DNA from: Gaetbulibacter sp. 4G1
GTDB lineage: Bacteria; Bacteroidota; Bacteroidia; Flavobacteriales; Flavobacteriaceae
Assembly: GCF_002741945.1 (NCBI RefSeq)
Contig: NZ_MDVN01000024.1
Location: 372,001 to 436,000 of the forward strand
Reading direction: 5' to 3'
DNA: 64,000 nt
The notes under the pieces were generated by a model that worked only from the letters and a program-made list of their open reading frames with translations, was not told the origin of the DNA and ran no database searches. The position numbers were made by a program, and so were the translations under genes. Of the stretch, positions 62,389 through 64,000 are shown in pieces; positions within the stretch are counted from its first letter, which is position 1; the number at the start of each line of letters is the position of its first letter.

Positions 62389-63735
62389 TTAACTTAATAA
62401 ATCGTCGTCGGTAGCTTCAGGTTTTGGACTTGGCTTATCACCTTCACCCTCACCATCAGATGGCTTGTTTGCGTCTGCTTTATAATAATCTTCAAAAATC
62501 TCTTTCATATCAATGCCATAACGCTCAGCAAAATTCTTTTGGATGTCGCTATCTTTTGCACGAATTTCTTGTAAAGCCTCTGCATAACTACTATAAACAC
62601 CTTGCATTACTTTTTCATGTACTGGTATATTATCCATCATGTCCTGACGCGCTTTCGCACTTGCGGTATGCATAGATGCTAAAGTTTCCCCAATGTGTTC
62701 ATCCGTTTTAACACCTAAATGTTCTAAAATAGCAGCAAATTCTTGATCCGTTCTTGCTTTTAAAGCTACCACATAACCATCATAATACTTAAGTCGTTCT
62801 TCAGTATCACTCTTTAATTTAGCACGATGTGTTTGCAAATTACTACGTAAAGAAGTTAATACTTTAATGGTTAAGTTATGTTTGTGTACAAAGCTATCCT
62901 TACTCGCAGCAAGCGTGGTATATGCATTTTTAAGACCTTCTAGTTCTTCTACCTTTTGCTCTAAGGTTGTTACTTTACCTATAGCTTCTGCGTATTCTGA
63001 AGACTGCTTATCGGCAATATCTTCAAGCTCTTGGCGAGCCTGCTTTAAAAGTGCATATTGCTCTTCTAATTTTGCCTCAACTTCTTTCTTTTTCTCTAAA
63101 GCTTTAGTATGATTTTTAGAAGCTTCAACAATGGCATCCTTTAGTTTTTCTTCTACTTCTTTTATTTCTACTTCTCTATTTTTTAAACGGCTAACGGCTG
63201 CTTGACTTTTATAAGACAATTCACTTAAAAGTGTTTGTATGTCTGCACTTTCAATACGCTCTTGAAACATTGCTTTTGCTTTATTATCTGCACCAGCTCG
63301 TACTTTTTCAGCAGCTTTTAACTCATCTTGGGCTTTTTTTATTTTACTCTTTCGCCCCCAAAGGTTATTCCACCAAGTATCAGGTTTTGCTTCGGCATCT
63401 TCTAATTCAATTTTGGCACGCTCTAAAGCTTTTTGAGCATCATCAATTACTTTTTGTTCTGTAGCATTTAATGATGAAAACTTTTCAAAAATAATACCAA
63501 CCTCATCCTGATAATCAGTTAAATCTTTGATAGCGTCTAAAAGCGTAGTTCTATCTTTTTCTGCCATATGCACCACATCGTCTAAAGTGGCGTTTAATAT
63601 TTTTTGTCTAACCTCAGGGTCATCTTCTTGAGACAATTTAGATTTCATAGTATCAATGGCTTTTCCCCAATTAACATCTACTTTTTCTGTTTTTTCGTTT
63701 GAAGAGGTTTCTAATAAATCAAAATCATCTGACAT
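62389..63735 (-). CDS. Coiled-coil protein, first gene of the ten-gene cluster
   Basis: The 448-residue acidic protein is almost entirely helical, with long heptad-like stretches (about 88-120, 130-160 and 185-275). Three tryptophans (121, 122, 126) in TWWNNLWGRK form a likely membrane-touching or hinge element. Both ends carry an acidic-leucine motif: DDFDLLE near the N-terminus and TDDDLLS at the C-terminus. No signal peptide is present. Proteins of this build can form filaments or scaffolds. The AAA+ ATPase two genes downstream is a plausible partner. The family is not recognised with certainty; remote similarity to TelA-like or PspA-like helical proteins was considered. Confidence 0.8.
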   Translation of the reverse strand: MSDDFDLLETSSNEKTEKVDVNWGKAIDTMKSKLSQEDDPEVRQKILNATLDDVVHMAEKDRTTLLDAIKDLTDYQDEVGIIFEKFSSLNATEQKVIDDAQKALERAKIELEDAEAKPDTWWNNLWGRKSKIKKAQDELKAAEKVRAGADNKAKAMFQERIESADIQTLLSELSYKSQAAVSRLKNREVEIKEVEEKLKDAIVEASKNHTKALEKKKEVEAKLEEQYALLKQARQELEDIADKQSSEYAEAIGKVTTLEQKVEELEGLKNAYTTLAASKDSFVHKHNLTIKVLTSLRSNLQTHRAKLKSDTEERLKYYDGYVVALKARTDQEFAAILEHLGVKTDEHIGETLASMHTASAKARQDMMDNIPVHEKVMQGVYSSYAEALQEIRAKDSDIQKNFAERYGIDMKEIFEDYYKADANKPSDGEGEGDKPSPKPEATDDDLLS

Positions 63736-64000
63736 GTTATATACTGTATTTAAGGTTGAACAATTTTACGGACAAGCAATTTCGTTAAAAAATATCAATT
63801 TTAAAATTTATACTACTTAAATTATTGGTATAAAAAGTTTATAAAATGTTACATTAATATTTTGTCACTTGCTAAGAGGTGATTTTGAAATTAATTTTCA
63901 ATCAGAAAAGAAGCTTTACTTGAGTTTATATTACAACATAAGCATCTTAAATACAGCTATGTACCTTTTATACATGTAATAATTAGTAAAAAAACAGTAT
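63736..64000. other. Intergenic region before the ten-gene cluster
   Basis: These 265 bases are AT-rich and contain no convincing reading frame. On the minus strand TAAAATTG at 63768-63761 is a one-mismatch fit to the -7 element TAnnTTTG and may be the cluster promoter. No FNR-type palindrome was seen. Confidence 0.4.

Noticed and set aside
1-64000. CRISPR array, tRNA, rRNA or phage genes
   Set aside because: Spacers between genes were read on both strands and no regular direct-repeat array, tRNA cloverleaf, rRNA stretch or phage structural gene was seen.

Overview
The window looks like a chromosomal segment from a member of the Bacteroidota, most likely a marine-type Flavobacteriaceae. The DNA is AT-rich and genes end in short overlaps. 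Several promoters carry the Bacteroidota -7 element TAnnTTTG. The gene content fits too: a TonB-dependent receptor paired with a DUF4249 lipoprotein, a lone receptor plug protein, a LytS/LytTR pair, an S23 four-helix-bundle protein, a fused MoaC-MoaB and a CcsB/CcsA-type cytochrome assembly protein. No rRNA, tRNA, CRISPR array, transposase or phage gene was seen.

Region 1 (1-9924, minus strand) is a respiratory nitrate-to-ammonium module. It contains napD-napA-napB, a tetraheme lipoprotein, a four-cluster Fe-S protein with an internal Tat-type signal, an NrfD-type membrane subunit, nrfH-nrfA and the start of a cytochrome c assembly gene. No NapC, NapG or NapH is present; the NrfD/Fe-S/tetraheme set probably carries quinol electrons to NapAB. 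NapB appears to be an internal tandem duplication with four heme sites. Three TGAT-N4-ATCA palindromes (FNR/CRP family type) lie at an almost constant distance upstream of -7 elements for napD, moeA and nrfH, which suggests one anaerobic regulon.

Region 2 (10137-17100, plus strand) is a molybdenum-cofactor operon: moeA, a ModE-like regulator, a TauE/SafE permease, mobA, moaD, moeB, moaE, an S23-family gene that looks inserted, moaCB and moaA. It shares a divergent regulatory region with nap. Region 3 (17106-29041, minus strand) holds users of the cofactor: an NAD-type formate dehydrogenase (fdhD, fdhB, fdhA and a DUF4202-like protein), formate-tetrahydrofolate ligase, and an isoquinoline-oxidoreductase/xanthine-dehydrogenase type enzyme with XdhC and MocA-like maturation factors. 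Regions 1 to 3 form one molybdenum and anaerobic metabolism block.

Region 4 (29170-53853) is mixed: a DASS transporter, a hydrolase, adenine deaminase, tilS, a sigma-like protein, pabB, a sugar epimerase-like protein, a DEAD-box-family helicase, an ExbB-like protein divergent from a LytS/LytTR system, an MscS-type channel, an ECF sigma factor with a translationally coupled 59-residue gene, a TPR lipoprotein, a TonB receptor/DUF4249 pair and an S9 peptidase.

Region 5 (53982-63735, minus strand) is a ten-gene collinear cluster and the best candidate for an undescribed system. In transcription order it encodes a tryptophan-containing coiled-coil protein, an unknown protein, a classical-type AAA+ ATPase, a NudK-like NUDIX hydrolase, another unknown protein, several membrane proteins including a large triple-spanning one, and two small single-span proteins. 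The layout suggests a membrane-associated remodelling or stress machine, but that is inference. Short dispersed repeats sit in its first spacers, and one of them artificially lengthens the reading frame of the second gene.
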